A DNA stretch of 64,000 bases from an uncultured Roseobacter sp. (GCF_947492555.1 NZ_CANLNE010000002.1:859501-923500), one strand, 5' to 3'. Counted from the first letter of the stretch, positions 46,367-56,215 are shown. The notes: generated by a model not told the origin, from the sequence alone. Numbers and translations are program-made.

Positions 46367-46394
46367 AGCAGGTAAGGTGGGCTTTCAGGCCACC
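46367..46394 (-). repeat. Right arm of the 28-bp inverted repeat
   Basis: Exact reverse complement of 45428-45455. It lies in the 42-base gap between the convergent esterase and MBL genes, where its internal GGTGG/CCACC hairpin might also act as a weak terminator. Confidence 0.85.
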
Positions 46395-46407
46395 GCCCCG
46401 CAGCGCA

Positions 46408-47334
46408 TCACAACATCAGCTGATAGCTGTGCGGCACATAGGCAAAGCCATCTCCGGCTTTCTCGACATAGCCGATCCCAGGCCAGGGCATATGGTAGCC
46501 GACAAAGGCCGTCTTGTCCGCCGCCATCATATCGAGAATGCGTCGCCGGGTCGCCGCCGCTGCCGCCTTGTCCATGTCGAACTTCACTTCCCAATCCGGG
46601 TGCGCTAGCGACCAGACATAGTGATTGGCGAAATCCGCCCCAAGCACCAGTTGGGTGCCACCGTCCTCGACCATATAGGTCATATGGCCCGGCGTGTGGC
46701 CAAAGGCTGCCATAGCGGTCAGGCCGGACGCGACCGAACCGCCGTCCTCAAGGAAGGAGAACTGTTCGGCAAAAGGCGCGATCTTGGCCTTGAAATTGTC
46801 ATTGTCTTGCGCAGCCCAGGCATCAAACTCCGCACGGCCCGTCACATAGCGCGCATTGCCATAGGTCAGGCTGCCATCTTCCAGCGTCATGCCGCCGATG
46901 TGGTCGCCGTGCATGTGCGTGATGACCACCACGTCGATCTGGTCCGCCGTGTACCCCGCAGCCTCCAGCGCTGCCGTTGTGCCGGCCCCCGAAAGCCCGG
47001 TGTCGAAAAGCACCAGCTCTGACCCGGTATTGACCACGGTGGGCGTGAAGAAGAACTGCGATACATCGGTGGGCAGATTGGCTTCAGCGGAGACAGCAGC
47101 AAAAGTATCCGCATCGACATTCAATCCGAATATGTTGTGTGGGCCTTCGACGGCGCGGGTACCGGCCAGCAGGGTTGTGACGTCAAAACCACCGACCTTG
47201 ATGCGATGAAAAGGTGACATGGCGGTCCCCATCATGGGTGCCGCGGCGCGCGTGGCACCGGCGGCAGCAGCGAGTGGCAGGGCGGCGGCGCCTGCAAGGG
47301 CCGCACGGCGGGAGACTTTGATCTGATCGGACAT
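46408..47334 (-). CDS. Tat-exported MBL-fold metallo-hydrolase
   Basis: A 308-residue product. A twin-arginine signal (KVSRRAALAGAAALPLAAAA) is followed by the metallo-beta-lactamase fold. The dinuclear zinc motif H-x-H-x-D-H is VVITHMHGDHIGG, with a further His in AFGHTPGHMTYM and Asp in VLGADFANHYVW. This branch resembles lactonase-like (quorum-quenching or AttM-type) hydrolases, but the substrate is unknown. The ATG at 47334 places the RR motif at the right depth; an in-frame extension upstream is rejected. It diverges from the DUF1801 gene over 103 bases. Confidence 0.9.
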   Translation of the reverse strand: MSDQIKVSRRAALAGAAALPLAAAAGATRAAAPMMGTAMSPFHRIKVGGFDVTTLLAGTRAVEGPHNIFGLNVDADTFAAVSAEANLPTDVSQFFFTPTVVNTGSELVLFDTGLSGAGTTAALEAAGYTADQIDVVVITHMHGDHIGGMTLEDGSLTYGNARYVTGRAEFDAWAAQDNDNFKAKIAPFAEQFSFLEDGGSVASGLTAMAAFGHTPGHMTYMVEDGGTQLVLGADFANHYVWSLAHPDWEVKFDMDKAAAAATRRRILDMMAADKTAFVGYHMPWPGIGYVEKAGDGFAYVPHSYQLML

Positions 47335-47437
47335 GATCACTTTCCTTTCCTGTTGGATGCTCTCTGAGGTAGTATGCACATGCGACGTGCCCATGAAAAA
47401 CTGTTTGCGGCCAATCATATTTTTGCGAGGAGGCATC

Positions 47438-47848
47438 ATGAGTGAGGCGGTGGAGGTGGCCACTTTTCTGGCGGCGGTAACGCCCGAACGTCGGCACGGG
47501 GAAGCCAGCGTGCTCGACAGCCTCTTTCGCGAAGTGACCGGCTGGGCACCGCGGCTCTGGTCGGGAGGTATGCTGGGTTATGGCACTTATGACTACACTT
47601 ATGCCTCGGGTCGGTCGGGCACGTTTTTCGCCACGGGTTTTGCACCGCGCAAGGCAAGGTTGTCGGTCTACATCATGCCAGGATACGCGGATTTCAGTGC
47701 AATCCTCGCGGATTTGGGCAAACACAAGACGGGGAAATCCTGCCTCTATGTCAACAAGCTTGAGGATGTGGACACGGAGGTCTTGAAACGTCTCGTGCGT
47801 GCGGGTCTCGACGATCTCGCCAGCCGCTGGCCCATCAACGCCACCTAG
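47438..47848 (+). CDS. DUF1801 domain-containing protein
   Basis: A 136-residue protein with the YdhG-like fold: GAPRLWSGG-type strand (GWAPRLWSGGMLGYGTYDY), FFATGFAPRKARLSVYIMPG and HKTGKSCLYVNKLEDVD, then DVLKRLVRAGL-type helix. The domain has no established activity, although distant relatives bind iron chaperone-like partners. AGGAGG lies 10 bases before the ATG at 47438. It stands between the MBL gene and gltX. Confidence 0.88.
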   Translation: MSEAVEVATFLAAVTPERRHGEASVLDSLFREVTGWAPRLWSGGMLGYGTYDYTYASGRSGTFFATGFAPRKARLSVYIMPGYADFSAILADLGKHKTGKSCLYVNKLEDVDTEVLKRLVRAGLDDLASRWPINAT

Positions 47849-47909
47849 GGCCCCCTTGCTGGACAAATCTGTGCACCTATGACATCCCGCAGGCCAACAG
47901 GAGACACGC

Positions 47910-49235
47910 ATGACCACCACCCGTTTCGCCCCGTCGCCCACCGGGCACATCCATATCGGCAACCTGCGCACCGCGCTGATGAACTACCTCATCGCGCGCA
48001 AGGCGGGCGGCACCTTCATCCTGCGCGTTGACGACACCGATCCGGAGCGCAGCAAGGAAGAATATGTCGATGGGATCAAGCAGGACCTGGAGTGGCTGGG
48101 GCTGCACTGGGACCGGGTGGAGCGGCAGTCCGAGCGGCTGGATCGATATGCCGCCGCCGCAGATCAGCTGCGCGAGATCGGTCGTTTTTACGAGGCCTTT
48201 GAGACGCCGACGGAGCTGGACCTGAAGCGTAAGAAGCAGCTCAACATGGGCAAACCGCCGGTCTATGACCGTGCGGCGCTGGCGTTGAAAGATGCGGAGA
48301 AGGACGCGCTGCGGGCGGAGCGGGGCGATGGTGTCTGGCGCTTCAAGCTGGACCAGCAACGGATCGAGTGGGCCGATGGCATTCTGGGCGACATCTCGAT
48401 TGATGCCGCTTCCGTGTCTGACCCGGTGTTGATCCGTGGCGATGGGCAGGTGCTCTATACGCTGGCCTCCGTGGTCGACGATACCGAGATGTGCGTGACC
48501 CACGTGGTGCGTGGATCAGACCACGTGACCAATACGGCCACGCAAATCCAGATCATCGAGGCGCTTGGCGGCGCGGTGCCGCAGTTTGCGCATCATTCGC
48601 TGCTGACCGGCCCACAGGGCGAAGCGCTCAGCAAACGCCTTGGCACGCTCTCGCTGCGCGACCTGCGCGCGCAAGGAGTGCAGCCGATGGCGCTGCTGAG
48701 CCTGATGGCGCGGTTGGGGTCCTCGGACCCGGTAGAACTGCGCGCCGAGATGACGGAGCTGATCGATGGTTTTGACATCACGCGGTTCGGCTCGGCCCCG
48801 ACAAAATTCGATGAGCAGGACCTCTTCCCGCTGACCGCGCGGCATCTGGCGGGGCTGCCATTGGAGGGCGTGTCACAAGCGATTTCCGACGCAGGCGTGC
48901 CGCAAGAGAAAGCCGCTCAGTTCTGGGAGGTCACGCGTGAGAACATCACGACGTTGCAGGACCTCGCCCCATGGTGGGTGATGATGCGTGACGGCGCAGA
49001 GCCGGACATCGACGCAGAAGACGCGGACTTCGTGATGCAGGCCATGGCGTTGCTGCCCGAAGGGCCGTTTGACGACCAGACGTGGAGCGGCTGGACCGGA
49101 GCGGTGAAAGAGGCCACGGGCCGCAGGGGGCGTGCGCTGTTCATGCCGCTGCGCAAGGCGCTCACGGGCCAGGCGCATGGGCCGGATATGTCGGCGCTGA
49201 TGCCGCTTTTGCAGGTGGTGAAGGCCCGCGAATGA
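47910..49235 (+). CDS. gltX: Glutamate--tRNA ligase (second GluRS type, 441 residues)
   Basis: Class I synthetase: the HIGH-equivalent is APSPTGHIHIGNLRTAL, then LRVDDTDPERSKEEYVDGI, and the KMSKS-equivalent is GEALSKRLGTLSL. The C-terminal helical anticodon domain is shorter than in E. coli GltX (441 versus about 471). Many alphaproteobacteria carry two GluRS proteins, one non-discriminating for tRNA-Gln with GatCAB; this copy fits the shorter type, but specificity cannot be read from sequence. It starts 61 bases after the DUF1801 gene. Confidence 0.93.
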   Translation: MTTTRFAPSPTGHIHIGNLRTALMNYLIARKAGGTFILRVDDTDPERSKEEYVDGIKQDLEWLGLHWDRVERQSERLDRYAAAADQLREIGRFYEAFETPTELDLKRKKQLNMGKPPVYDRAALALKDAEKDALRAERGDGVWRFKLDQQRIEWADGILGDISIDAASVSDPVLIRGDGQVLYTLASVVDDTEMCVTHVVRGSDHVTNTATQIQIIEALGGAVPQFAHHSLLTGPQGEALSKRLGTLSLRDLRAQGVQPMALLSLMARLGSSDPVELRAEMTELIDGFDITRFGSAPTKFDEQDLFPLTARHLAGLPLEGVSQAISDAGVPQEKAAQFWEVTRENITTLQDLAPWWVMMRDGAEPDIDAEDADFVMQAMALLPEGPFDDQTWSGWTGAVKEATGRRGRALFMPLRKALTGQAHGPDMSALMPLLQVVKARE

Positions 49236-49303
49236 AAGTCTGGCCCGCATTTGGATCGGGTTGGGTTTGCATATTTGGCGAACAATGAAACGGGCGCGGC
49301 GCC

Positions 49304-50704
49304 ATGGCTGAAGCGCAGGCCAAATTCCTGACCGGCAATCTCTTTGTCCATATCTCCGTCATGGCATCGACTTTTTCGATCGGGCTGATGGCGGTCTTTG
49401 CCGTCGATTTCATCGACATGATCTTTATCGCGATGCTGGGCAAGGAGGAGTTGGCTGCCGCCGTGGGCTACGCCGCCGCGATCCTGTTTTTCAACACGTC
49501 TTTTGGTATTGGCATGGCGGTTGCCGCCGGTGCGCTGGTGGCGCGCGCCCTGGGGGAGGGCAACCACGCCAGGGCCGAGGCGCGCAAGACCCACGCGCTG
49601 GCCTATGGCGCGATCTTCGGGATCTGTTTTGCCGCTGCGGTCTGGGTGAACTTGCCTTGGCTCGTGTCGCTCATGGGCGCGACCGGAGAGACGGCGGATC
49701 TGGCGCTCTCGTACCTACGGATCACCGTGCCCGCGCTGCCCTTTCTGATGATCGGCATTATCGGCGGGGCCATCCTGAGGGCCCATGGAGATGCGCGGCG
49801 TGCAATGATGGCCACGATCTGGGGCGGACTTGTGAATGCGGTACTGGACCCGATCCTGATCTTCGGGCTGGGGCTGGAGCTGACGGGTGCCGCGCTCGCC
49901 TCGGTCGCCGCAAATGTGGCGATCGCGGTGATGGCGTTGCGCCCGATCATTCGGTTTTACGGCGGGCTGGGGCGGCCTCAGCTGGGCCCGATGCTGCGCG
50001 ATCTGGGGCCCATTCTGGCGATTGCGGCGCCCGCAATCCTTACCCAGATCGCCACACCGGTCGGCCAGGCGATTGTGACGCGGACTATGGCGCAATTCGG
50101 CGAGGCGGCGGTGGCGGGCATGGCCATCGTGGGGCGACTGACCCCGCTGGCCTTTGCGATCATCTTTGCCCTCTCGGGCGCTGTGGGCCCCATTCTCGGG
50201 CAGAATTTCGGCGCCCGGGATCATGACCGCGTGCGGCGCGGCTTCAACGACGCGGTATTGTTCACGGCCATGGTGATCGTGCTGGTCTCGGTCATCCTCT
50301 TCTGCCTACGCAGCCAGATCGCAGCGCTCTTCGATGCAACGGGTGTGACCCGCGAACTGGTATTCCTCTTTTGCGGGCCGCTGTCGCTGCTGTTTTTCTT
50401 TAATGGTGTGCTGTTTGTTGGGAATGCCGCCTTCAACAACATGGGACGACCTTTCTATTCGACCTTCCTCAACTGGGGGCGGAATACGGTGGGGATGGTG
50501 CCCCTGGTGTTGCTGGGCGCATGGGCGTACGGGCCTGCCGGCGTGCTGATCGGGCAGGCCGTGGCGGGCGTTATCTTTGGTGTGATCGCCTGGGCGCTGG
50601 CGCGGCGGGTGATGCGCGAGGCTGCCGCAGACCTTGGCCCGATCGAAAAGTCAGAATTCGGGCGGCAGGGGCGCCTCATGTCGCTCTTTCACCTGCGCCG
50701 ATAA
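49304..50704 (+). CDS. MATE family efflux transporter
   Basis: A 466-residue protein with 12 predicted TM helices in two six-helix halves. Typical MATE segments are FIDMIFIAMLGKEELAAAVG in the first half and FGEAAVAGMAIVGRLTPLAF at the start of the second half. DinF/NorM-type proton or sodium antiport of cationic compounds is expected, substrate unknown. The last 54 bases overlap the opposing gamma-glutamylcyclotransferase-like gene, a convergent overlap. Confidence 0.9.
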   Translation: MAEAQAKFLTGNLFVHISVMASTFSIGLMAVFAVDFIDMIFIAMLGKEELAAAVGYAAAILFFNTSFGIGMAVAAGALVARALGEGNHARAEARKTHALAYGAIFGICFAAAVWVNLPWLVSLMGATGETADLALSYLRITVPALPFLMIGIIGGAILRAHGDARRAMMATIWGGLVNAVLDPILIFGLGLELTGAALASVAANVAIAVMALRPIIRFYGGLGRPQLGPMLRDLGPILAIAAPAILTQIATPVGQAIVTRTMAQFGEAAVAGMAIVGRLTPLAFAIIFALSGAVGPILGQNFGARDHDRVRRGFNDAVLFTAMVIVLVSVILFCLRSQIAALFDATGVTRELVFLFCGPLSLLFFFNGVLFVGNAAFNNMGRPFYSTFLNWGRNTVGMVPLVLLGAWAYGPAGVLIGQAVAGVIFGVIAWALARRVMREAAADLGPIEKSEFGRQGRLMSLFHLRR

Positions 50705-51241
50705 CCGGGTCAGGTGGTCATCCACCAGCCCGGTTTGCAGCTCGGTCAGCTGCTGGTGACGTGGATAGACGGGGTCTGACCGATCATTCAGGATCGGGGT
50801 GTCCCAGCCATCTGTGCTGTCAAAGAACCCCTGCACCCCGGCCTCGCCAAAGACGTCGTGGAACCCCTGCACCACCACGTCGAGATAGCTGAGCAGGATC
50901 ATCTGATTGCTGCGCCTGAGCATGTTTTCCCGCTGCACCGCATAGACGGCGATCTCGGGTGTGGCGGGATGCGCGTGGTCGATATTGTCATGGGCAGGCA
51001 CGCGGGCATAGCCGCTTTCGCGGGCATCAAGTGCTGCCCAATCAGCGCCCGGCACAGCGGCGATGAGACCCTGAATGCTGTGACCCGGGGCGGGCACACC
51101 GGTGAGCAGCACCACGCCGAATCGCGGCGTGGCGACCCAGGCGCGGCGCCAGCCCTTCAGCGTGGCGGGATGGGGGTCGGGGTAGCTATGGCTCTTGGTG
51201 TTCACCAGGCTGCCATAGCCAAAGAAATAAGGATCGCTCAT
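50651..51241 (-). CDS. Gamma-glutamylcyclotransferase-like protein
   Basis: A 196-residue protein starting MSDPYFFGYGSLVN, the Y-G-S-L substrate-binding motif of the GGCT/ChaC/AIG2 fold. IQGLIAAVPGADWAALDARE supplies the conserved acidic residue region. It may cleave gamma-glutamyl peptides or amines; the activity is not established. The ATG at 51241 directly precedes the GGCT strand; 33 extra in-frame codons upstream lack homology. It reads away from the gcv riboswitch. Confidence 0.82.
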   Translation of the reverse strand: MSDPYFFGYGSLVNTKSHSYPDPHPATLKGWRRAWVATPRFGVVLLTGVPAPGHSIQGLIAAVPGADWAALDARESGYARVPAHDNIDHAHPATPEIAVYAVQRENMLRRSNQMILLSYLDVVVQGFHDVFGEAGVQGFFDSTDGWDTPILNDRSDPVYPRHQQLTELQTGLVDDHLTRLSAQVKERHEAPLPPEF

Positions 51242-51302
51242 CGTATGTCTTTCGCGCAGTCCCGCGCACTCAAACATTATGGTGCGGGCGGCACAAGACA
51301 TC

Positions 51303-51330
51303 TTGACCAGACCGCATACGCTGGCATACC
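51303..51330 (+). promoter_or_regulatory. Candidate promoter of the gcv operon
   Basis: TTGACC (51303-51308) and CATACC (51325-51330) with a 16-base spacer would start transcription near 51337, just before the first conserved base of the glycine riboswitch. The -10 is poor, so this is tentative. Confidence 0.4.
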
Positions 51331-51340
51331 GTCCCGACAC

Positions 51341-51510
51341 ATCCCGCCCGGGAGAACCGGCTGCAAAGCCGGTGCCGAAGGAGCAACCGCCCCGGAAACT
51401 CTCAGGCCACCGGACCGTGCGGGATCGCAGAACTCTGGAGAGAGGTGCCGCGTGGCATCCGCCGAAGGGATAACGATCTCAGGCGAAAAGACAGAGGGGG
51501 CATCTAGGGC
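51341..51510 (+). ncRNA. Tandem glycine riboswitch upstream of gcvT
   Basis: Two glycine aptamers in series. Aptamer I (about 51345-51419) has CGGGAGAA, the core GCCGAAGGAGCAA (51374-51386) and ACTCTCAGG (51398-51406). Aptamer II (about 51420-51510) has CTGGAGAGAGG, GCCGAAGGGATAACG (from 51461) and ATCTCAGGCGAAAAGAC (from 51476). These are the invariant elements of the family. Glycine binding should turn on expression of the glycine cleavage genes downstream. A GCCGGT/ACCGGC hairpin (51533-51538 with 51554-51559) followed by TTTGAGGG just before the gcvT ribosome site is the likely expression platform. Confidence 0.93.
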
Positions 51511-51576
51511 GCGCATTTTGCGTGTATCTGATGCCGGTCCATTCTCACGCAGAACCGGCTTTGAGGGAGAGGTCGG

Positions 51577-52701
51577 ATGACTGAGTTGGCGAAAACGCCG
51601 TTACACGGGCTGCATGTGGAGCTGGGCGCAAAGATGGTGCCCTTTGCTGGCTACGACATGCCGGTGCAATATCCCATGGGCGTGTTGAAGGAACATCTGC
51701 ACACGCGCGCGGCGGCGGGGCTGTTCGACGTCAGCCATATGGGGCAGGTGATCCTGTCCGGACCCTCGTGGGAGGCGGTGGCGCTGGCGTTTGAGGCGCT
51801 GGTCCCGATGGATGTGCTGGGGCTGGAGGACGGGCGGCAGCGCTACGGTCTCTTCACCAACGACGCCGGTGGGATTGAGGATGACCTGATGTTCGCGCGG
51901 CGCGGGGATGACCTTTTTGTTGTCGTCAACGCAGCCTGCAAGACGGAGGACGTGGCGCGGATGCGGGCGGGCCTGCCCGACGAGATCACCGTGACGGAGC
52001 TGACGGACCGCGCGCTGATCGCGCTGCAGGGCCCAAAGGCGGCGGCGGTGATCGAGGACCAGGATGCACGTGCCGCAGAAATGCGCTTCATGGATGTGGC
52101 TGATCTGGCTCTTTGTGGCCATGCCGTCTGGGCTTCGCGCTCCGGCTACACCGGCGAGGATGGGTTTGAAATTTCCGTGGCGGCGGATGAGGCGGAAACG
52201 CTGCTCCGCAGTCTGCTGACACATCACGGTGTCGCCCCGATTGGCCTGGGCGCGCGGGATTCCCTGCGGCTGGAGGCCGGCCTATGCCTTTACGGACATG
52301 ACATCGACGCGATGACCGGACCGGTCGAGGCGGGCCTGACCTGGTCGGTGCAAAAGATGCGCCGGGCCGGTGGCGCGCGGGCGGGGGGCTTTCCCGGTGC
52401 CGATGTTGTTCTCGACGCATTTGCCAATGGCGTGGCGCGCAAACGGGTCGGGTTGCGTCCCGAGGGCCGCGCGCCGATGCGCGAGGGCGTGCAGCTTTTC
52501 GATGCCAAAGAGGGCGGCGCGCAGATCGGCACTGTCACGTCAGGTGGGTTTGGCCCCACGGTCGAGGGGCCGGTGGCCATGGGATATGTGACCACAGAGC
52601 ACGCCGAGGTCGGCACACGGATTTGGGGCGAAGTGCGGGGCAAGCGCTTGGCCGTGGACGTCGCGGCGCTGCCGTTTGTGCCTGCCAATTTCAAGAGATA
52701 A
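51577..52701 (+). CDS. gcvT: Glycine cleavage system T protein (aminomethyltransferase)
   Basis: A 374-residue folate enzyme: MVPFAGYDMPVQYPMGVLKE, FDVSHMGQV, ALIALQGPKA, SRSGYTGEDGFEI and LGARDSLRLEAGLCLYGHD are all GcvT signatures, the last containing the catalytic Asp. It transfers the methylene group from lipoyl-GcvH to tetrahydrofolate and releases ammonia. GAGGGAGAGG serves as ribosome site. First gene of gcvT-gcvH-gcvP, controlled by the riboswitch. Confidence 0.96.
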   Translation: MTELAKTPLHGLHVELGAKMVPFAGYDMPVQYPMGVLKEHLHTRAAAGLFDVSHMGQVILSGPSWEAVALAFEALVPMDVLGLEDGRQRYGLFTNDAGGIEDDLMFARRGDDLFVVVNAACKTEDVARMRAGLPDEITVTELTDRALIALQGPKAAAVIEDQDARAAEMRFMDVADLALCGHAVWASRSGYTGEDGFEISVAADEAETLLRSLLTHHGVAPIGLGARDSLRLEAGLCLYGHDIDAMTGPVEAGLTWSVQKMRRAGGARAGGFPGADVVLDAFANGVARKRVGLRPEGRAPMREGVQLFDAKEGGAQIGTVTSGGFGPTVEGPVAMGYVTTEHAEVGTRIWGEVRGKRLAVDVAALPFVPANFKR

Positions 52702-52719
52702 TCAACAGGAGACCAAGAT

Positions 52720-53079
52720 ATGAAATTCACCGAAGAGCACGAGTGGCTGCGCGAAGAAGACGGTTTGATGGTGGTGGGCATCACCTCCCATGCGGCCGAG
52801 CAGCTGGGCGACGTGGTGTTCGTCGAACTGCCGGATGATGGCATTACGGTCAGCAAGGACGACGAGGTCGTGGTGATCGAGAGCGTAAAGGCGGCCAGTG
52901 ATATTCTGGCGCCTGTCGATGGCGAGATCGTCGAGGTGAATTCAGCCCTGACGGACAATCCCGGGATGGTGAACGAGGATCCGCAGGGTGAGGCGTGGTT
53001 CTTCAAGATGAGCGTGAGTGACGCCAGCCAGATGGACGAATTCATGGATGAAGCGGGCTATCAGAAATTCATTGCCTGA
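52720..53079 (+). CDS. gcvH: Glycine cleavage system H protein (lipoyl carrier)
   Basis: A 119-residue lipoyl-domain protein: EEHEWLREEDGLMVVGIT, FVELPDDG and VVVIESVKAASDILAPVDG with Lys57 as lipoylation site, then LTDNPGMVNEDPQGEAWFFK. It shuttles the aminomethyl group between GcvP, GcvT and the L protein (dihydrolipoyl dehydrogenase, not in this window). 18 bases after gcvT. Confidence 0.97.
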   Translation: MKFTEEHEWLREEDGLMVVGITSHAAEQLGDVVFVELPDDGITVSKDDEVVVIESVKAASDILAPVDGEIVEVNSALTDNPGMVNEDPQGEAWFFKMSVSDASQMDEFMDEAGYQKFIA

Positions 53080-53150
53080 GCGGGTGGACCGTCGGGAATG
53101 TGAGTATTTGACGAAGGGTGAAGCGCAGCGTGCGCGAGAGGAGCAATGTG

Positions 53151-55994
53151 ATGGTGTATAAGCCAACTGATTATTTGCCATATGATTTTGCCAACCGGCG
53201 GCATATCGGGCCGTCTCCGGTGGAGATGGCGGAGATGCTGGACACTGTCGGTGCAGCCTCGCTCGACGCGCTGATCGACGACACGCTGCCGCCCGCGATC
53301 CGGCAGAAAGAGCCGCTGGATTTCGGCAAGGCGATGTCCGAGCGCGAGGTGCTGGAGCATATGCGCAAGACAGGCGCCAAGAACAAGGTGCTGACCTCGC
53401 TGATCGGGCAGGGGTATCACGGCACGGTCACGCCGCCCGCGATCCAGCGGAACATTCTGGAGAACCCGGCGTGGTACACGGCCTATACGCCCTATCAGCC
53501 GGAGATTTCGCAAGGACGACTGGAGGCGCTGTTGAACTTCCAGACCATGGTCAGCGATCTGACCGGGCTGGAGATCGCCAATGCCTCGCTGCTGGATGAG
53601 GCGACGGCCTGTGCCGAGGCGATGACCATGGCGCAGCGGGTGGCGAAGTCAAAGGCCAAGGCGTTCTTTGTTGACCGCGACTGCCATCCGCAGAACATCG
53701 CGGTGATGCAGACGCGGGCCGCGCCGCTGGGGATCGAGGTGATCGTGGGCAATCCGGCGAAGATGGATGCCTCTGCCGTCTTCGGGGCGATTTTCCAGTA
53801 TCCGGGCACCTACGGCCATGTGCATGATTTCACCGACCACATGGCGGCGCTGCATGAGCATGGTGCGGTGGGCATTGTGTCTGCCGATCCGCTGGCGCTG
53901 ACGCTGTTGAAGGAACCCGGCGCAATGGGTGCCGATATCGCCGTGGGCTCGACCCAGCGGTTCGGGGTGCCCGAGGGCTATGGCGGGCCGCACGCGGCTT
54001 ATATGGCCTGCCGCGATGCCATGAAGCGCGCGATGCCGGGGCGCATTGTTGGCGTGTCGGTCGATGCCCATGGCAACCGGGCCTATCGTTTGTCGTTGCA
54101 GACGCGCGAGCAGCATATCCGGCGCGAGAAGGCGACCTCGAACGTCTGCACCGCGCAGGCGTTGCTGGCCGTCATGGCGTCGATGTATGCCGTGTTCCAC
54201 GGGCCCGAGGGGCTCAAGGCCATCGCGCAGCGCATTCACCGCAAGACGGTGCGGTTGGCCAAGGGACTGGAAGCGGCAGGGTTCAAGGTGGACCCCAAGG
54301 CCTGTTTCGACACGATCACCGTGGATGTGGGGCCCTTGCAGGCGGCAGTGCTGAAATCCGCCGTGGATGAGGGGATAAACTTGCGCGCGGTCGGAGAGGC
54401 CCGTGTGGGGATCACGCTGGATGAGCGCTGCAAGCCTGCCACGCTGGAGGCGGTCTGGCGGGCCTTCGGGATTACCCGCAAGGACGCGGATTTCCGGCCC
54501 GACTATCGCTTCCCCGAGGAGATGCTGCGCACGTCTGCCTATCTGACCCACCCGATTTTTCATATGAACCGGGCCGAGACCGAGATGATGCGTTATATGC
54601 GGCGGCTGGCGGATCGCGATCTGGCGTTGGACCGGGCGATGATCCCGCTGGGGTCCTGCACGATGAAGCTGAATTCGGCGGCGGAGATGATGCCGGTGAG
54701 CTGGCGGGAGTTTTCGCTGATCCACCCCTATGCCCCCGCCGATCAGGCGCAGGGGTATGCCGAGATGATCGACGATCTGAGTGCCAAACTGTGCGACATC
54801 ACCGGCTACGATGCGATTTCGATGCAGCCCAATTCGGGCGCACAGGGGGAGTACGCGGGGCTTTTATCCATCGCCGGGTATCACCGCGCGCAAGGGCAGG
54901 AGCATCGCAACATCTGTCTCATCCCGATGAGTGCGCATGGAACGAACCCGGCGAGCGCCCAGATGGTGGGTTGGAAGGTCGTGGTGATCAAGTCCGCGGC
55001 CAACGGCGACATCGATCTGGAGGATTTCCGGGCCAAAGCGGAACAGCACTCGGAGAACCTCGCAGGCTGCATGATCACCTACCCGTCCACCCACGGGGTC
55101 TTCGAAGAGACGGTCACGGAGGTCACGAGGATCACCCATTCGCATGGCGGGCAGGTTTATATCGACGGGGCCAATATGAACGCGATGGTGGGCCTGTCGC
55201 GCCCCGGTGATCTGGGCGGCGATGTGAGCCACCTGAACCTGCATAAGACCTTCTGCATCCCACATGGCGGCGGCGGTCCGGGCATGGGGCCGATTGGCGT
55301 GAAAGCGCATCTGGTGCCGCATTTGCCGGGATCGCCAGTTGCCGGTGCGGGCGCGGTGTCGGCGGCCCCCTTCGGCTCTCCATCGCTTTTGCCGATCAGC
55401 TGGGCCTATTGCCTGATGATGGGCGGAGATGGGCTGACTCAAGCTACGCGGGTCGCCATCCTGAACGCGAACTACATCGCGCAGCGTTTGGAAGGTGCCT
55501 ACGACGTGCTCTACAAAGGACCAACGGGGCGGGTGGCGCATGAGTGCATTATCGATGTGCGGCCTTTTGATGAGAGTGCGGGCGTGACCGTGGAAGATAT
55601 CGCAAAACGACTCATCGACTGCGGATTTCACGCGCCGACCATGAGCTGGCCGGTAGCGGGCACACTGATGGTCGAGCCGACAGAGAGTGAGACCAAGGCG
55701 GAACTCGACCGTTTCTGTGATGCGATGCTGGCGATTCGGGCCGAGATTGCTGCGGTGGAAGCAGGCGAAATGGATGCCGAGAATAACCCGCTGAAACATG
55801 CACCGCATACGGTCGAAGATCTGGTGGGTGATTGGGATCGACCCTACAGCCGGGAAGAGGGGTGTTTCCCGCCGGGCGCTTTCCGCGTCGACAAGTATTG
55901 GCCACCGGTGAACCGCGTCGACAATGTCTATGGTGATCGGCACCTTGTGTGCACCTGCCCACCGATGGAGGACTACGCAGAGGCTGCCGAATAA
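53151..55994 (+). CDS. gcvP: Glycine dehydrogenase (decarboxylating), P protein
   Basis: A 947-residue PLP enzyme, the full-length fused form (both halves of the P1/P2 type in one chain). [15 protein letters not shown] opens the N-terminal half, [19 protein letters not shown] is its pseudo-active site, and [18 protein letters not shown] contains the PLP-binding Lys in the second half; [16 protein letters not shown] is also conserved. It decarboxylates glycine onto GcvH. GAGAGGAG precedes the ATG at 53151; an in-frame ATG at 53118 is less likely. Confidence 0.97.
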   Translation: MVYKPTDYLPYDFANRRHIGPSPVEMAEMLDTVGAASLDALIDDTLPPAIRQKEPLDFGKAMSEREVLEHMRKTGAKNKVLTSLIGQGYHGTVTPPAIQRNILENPAWYTAYTPYQPEISQGRLEALLNFQTMVSDLTGLEIANASLLDEATACAEAMTMAQRVAKSKAKAFFVDRDCHPQNIAVMQTRAAPLGIEVIVGNPAKMDASAVFGAIFQYPGTYGHVHDFTDHMAALHEHGAVGIVSADPLALTLLKEPGAMGADIAVGSTQRFGVPEGYGGPHAAYMACRDAMKRAMPGRIVGVSVDAHGNRAYRLSLQTREQHIRREKATSNVCTAQALLAVMASMYAVFHGPEGLKAIAQRIHRKTVRLAKGLEAAGFKVDPKACFDTITVDVGPLQAAVLKSAVDEGINLRAVGEARVGITLDERCKPATLEAVWRAFGITRKDADFRPDYRFPEEMLRTSAYLTHPIFHMNRAETEMMRYMRRLADRDLALDRAMIPLGSCTMKLNSAAEMMPVSWREFSLIHPYAPADQAQGYAEMIDDLSAKLCDITGYDAISMQPNSGAQGEYAGLLSIAGYHRAQGQEHRNICLIPMSAHGTNPASAQMVGWKVVVIKSAANGDIDLEDFRAKAEQHSENLAGCMITYPSTHGVFEETVTEVTRITHSHGGQVYIDGANMNAMVGLSRPGDLGGDVSHLNLHKTFCIPHGGGGPGMGPIGVKAHLVPHLPGSPVAGAGAVSAAPFGSPSLLPISWAYCLMMGGDGLTQATRVAILNANYIAQRLEGAYDVLYKGPTGRVAHECIIDVRPFDESAGVTVEDIAKRLIDCGFHAPTMSWPVAGTLMVEPTESETKAELDRFCDAMLAIRAEIAAVEAGEMDAENNPLKHAPHTVEDLVGDWDRPYSREEGCFPPGAFRVDKYWPPVNRVDNVYGDRHLVCTCPPMEDYAEAAE

Positions 55995-56008
55995 GGGGCG
56001 CTGCCCCC

Positions 56009-56100
56009 GGCCCTTCGGGCCTCCCCCGGGATATTTGAGGCCAGAAGAAACGGGGAGCGGTTTTCAAACTGCTCCCCGATCAAGAAGCGTTTTGGCTTCT
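56009..56100 (+). terminator. Terminator-like hairpin cluster after gcvP, repeat-like
   Basis: Three hairpins follow the gcvP stop: GGCCC-TTC-GGGCC (56009-56021), a 12-bp stem with one G-U wobble (56052-56063 with 56066-56077, GGGGAGC/GCTCCCC core) and AGAAGC/GCTTCT (56083-56088 with 56095-56100). There is no long U-run. The first hairpin plus the following GGGATATTTGAGGCCAGAAG resembles a short intergenic repeat I recall from many Rhodobacteraceae genomes. Confidence 0.5.
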
Positions 56101-56215
56101 CCTGGCGCGGTCATCGGCGTCCCCGCCTGTACCGCGTCTTCATTCCAGCGGACATTGGTTAAGAAATCGTTGTTTCTTCTGGCAACAAGTATCCCCGCCG
56201 GAGGCAAGAAAACTC

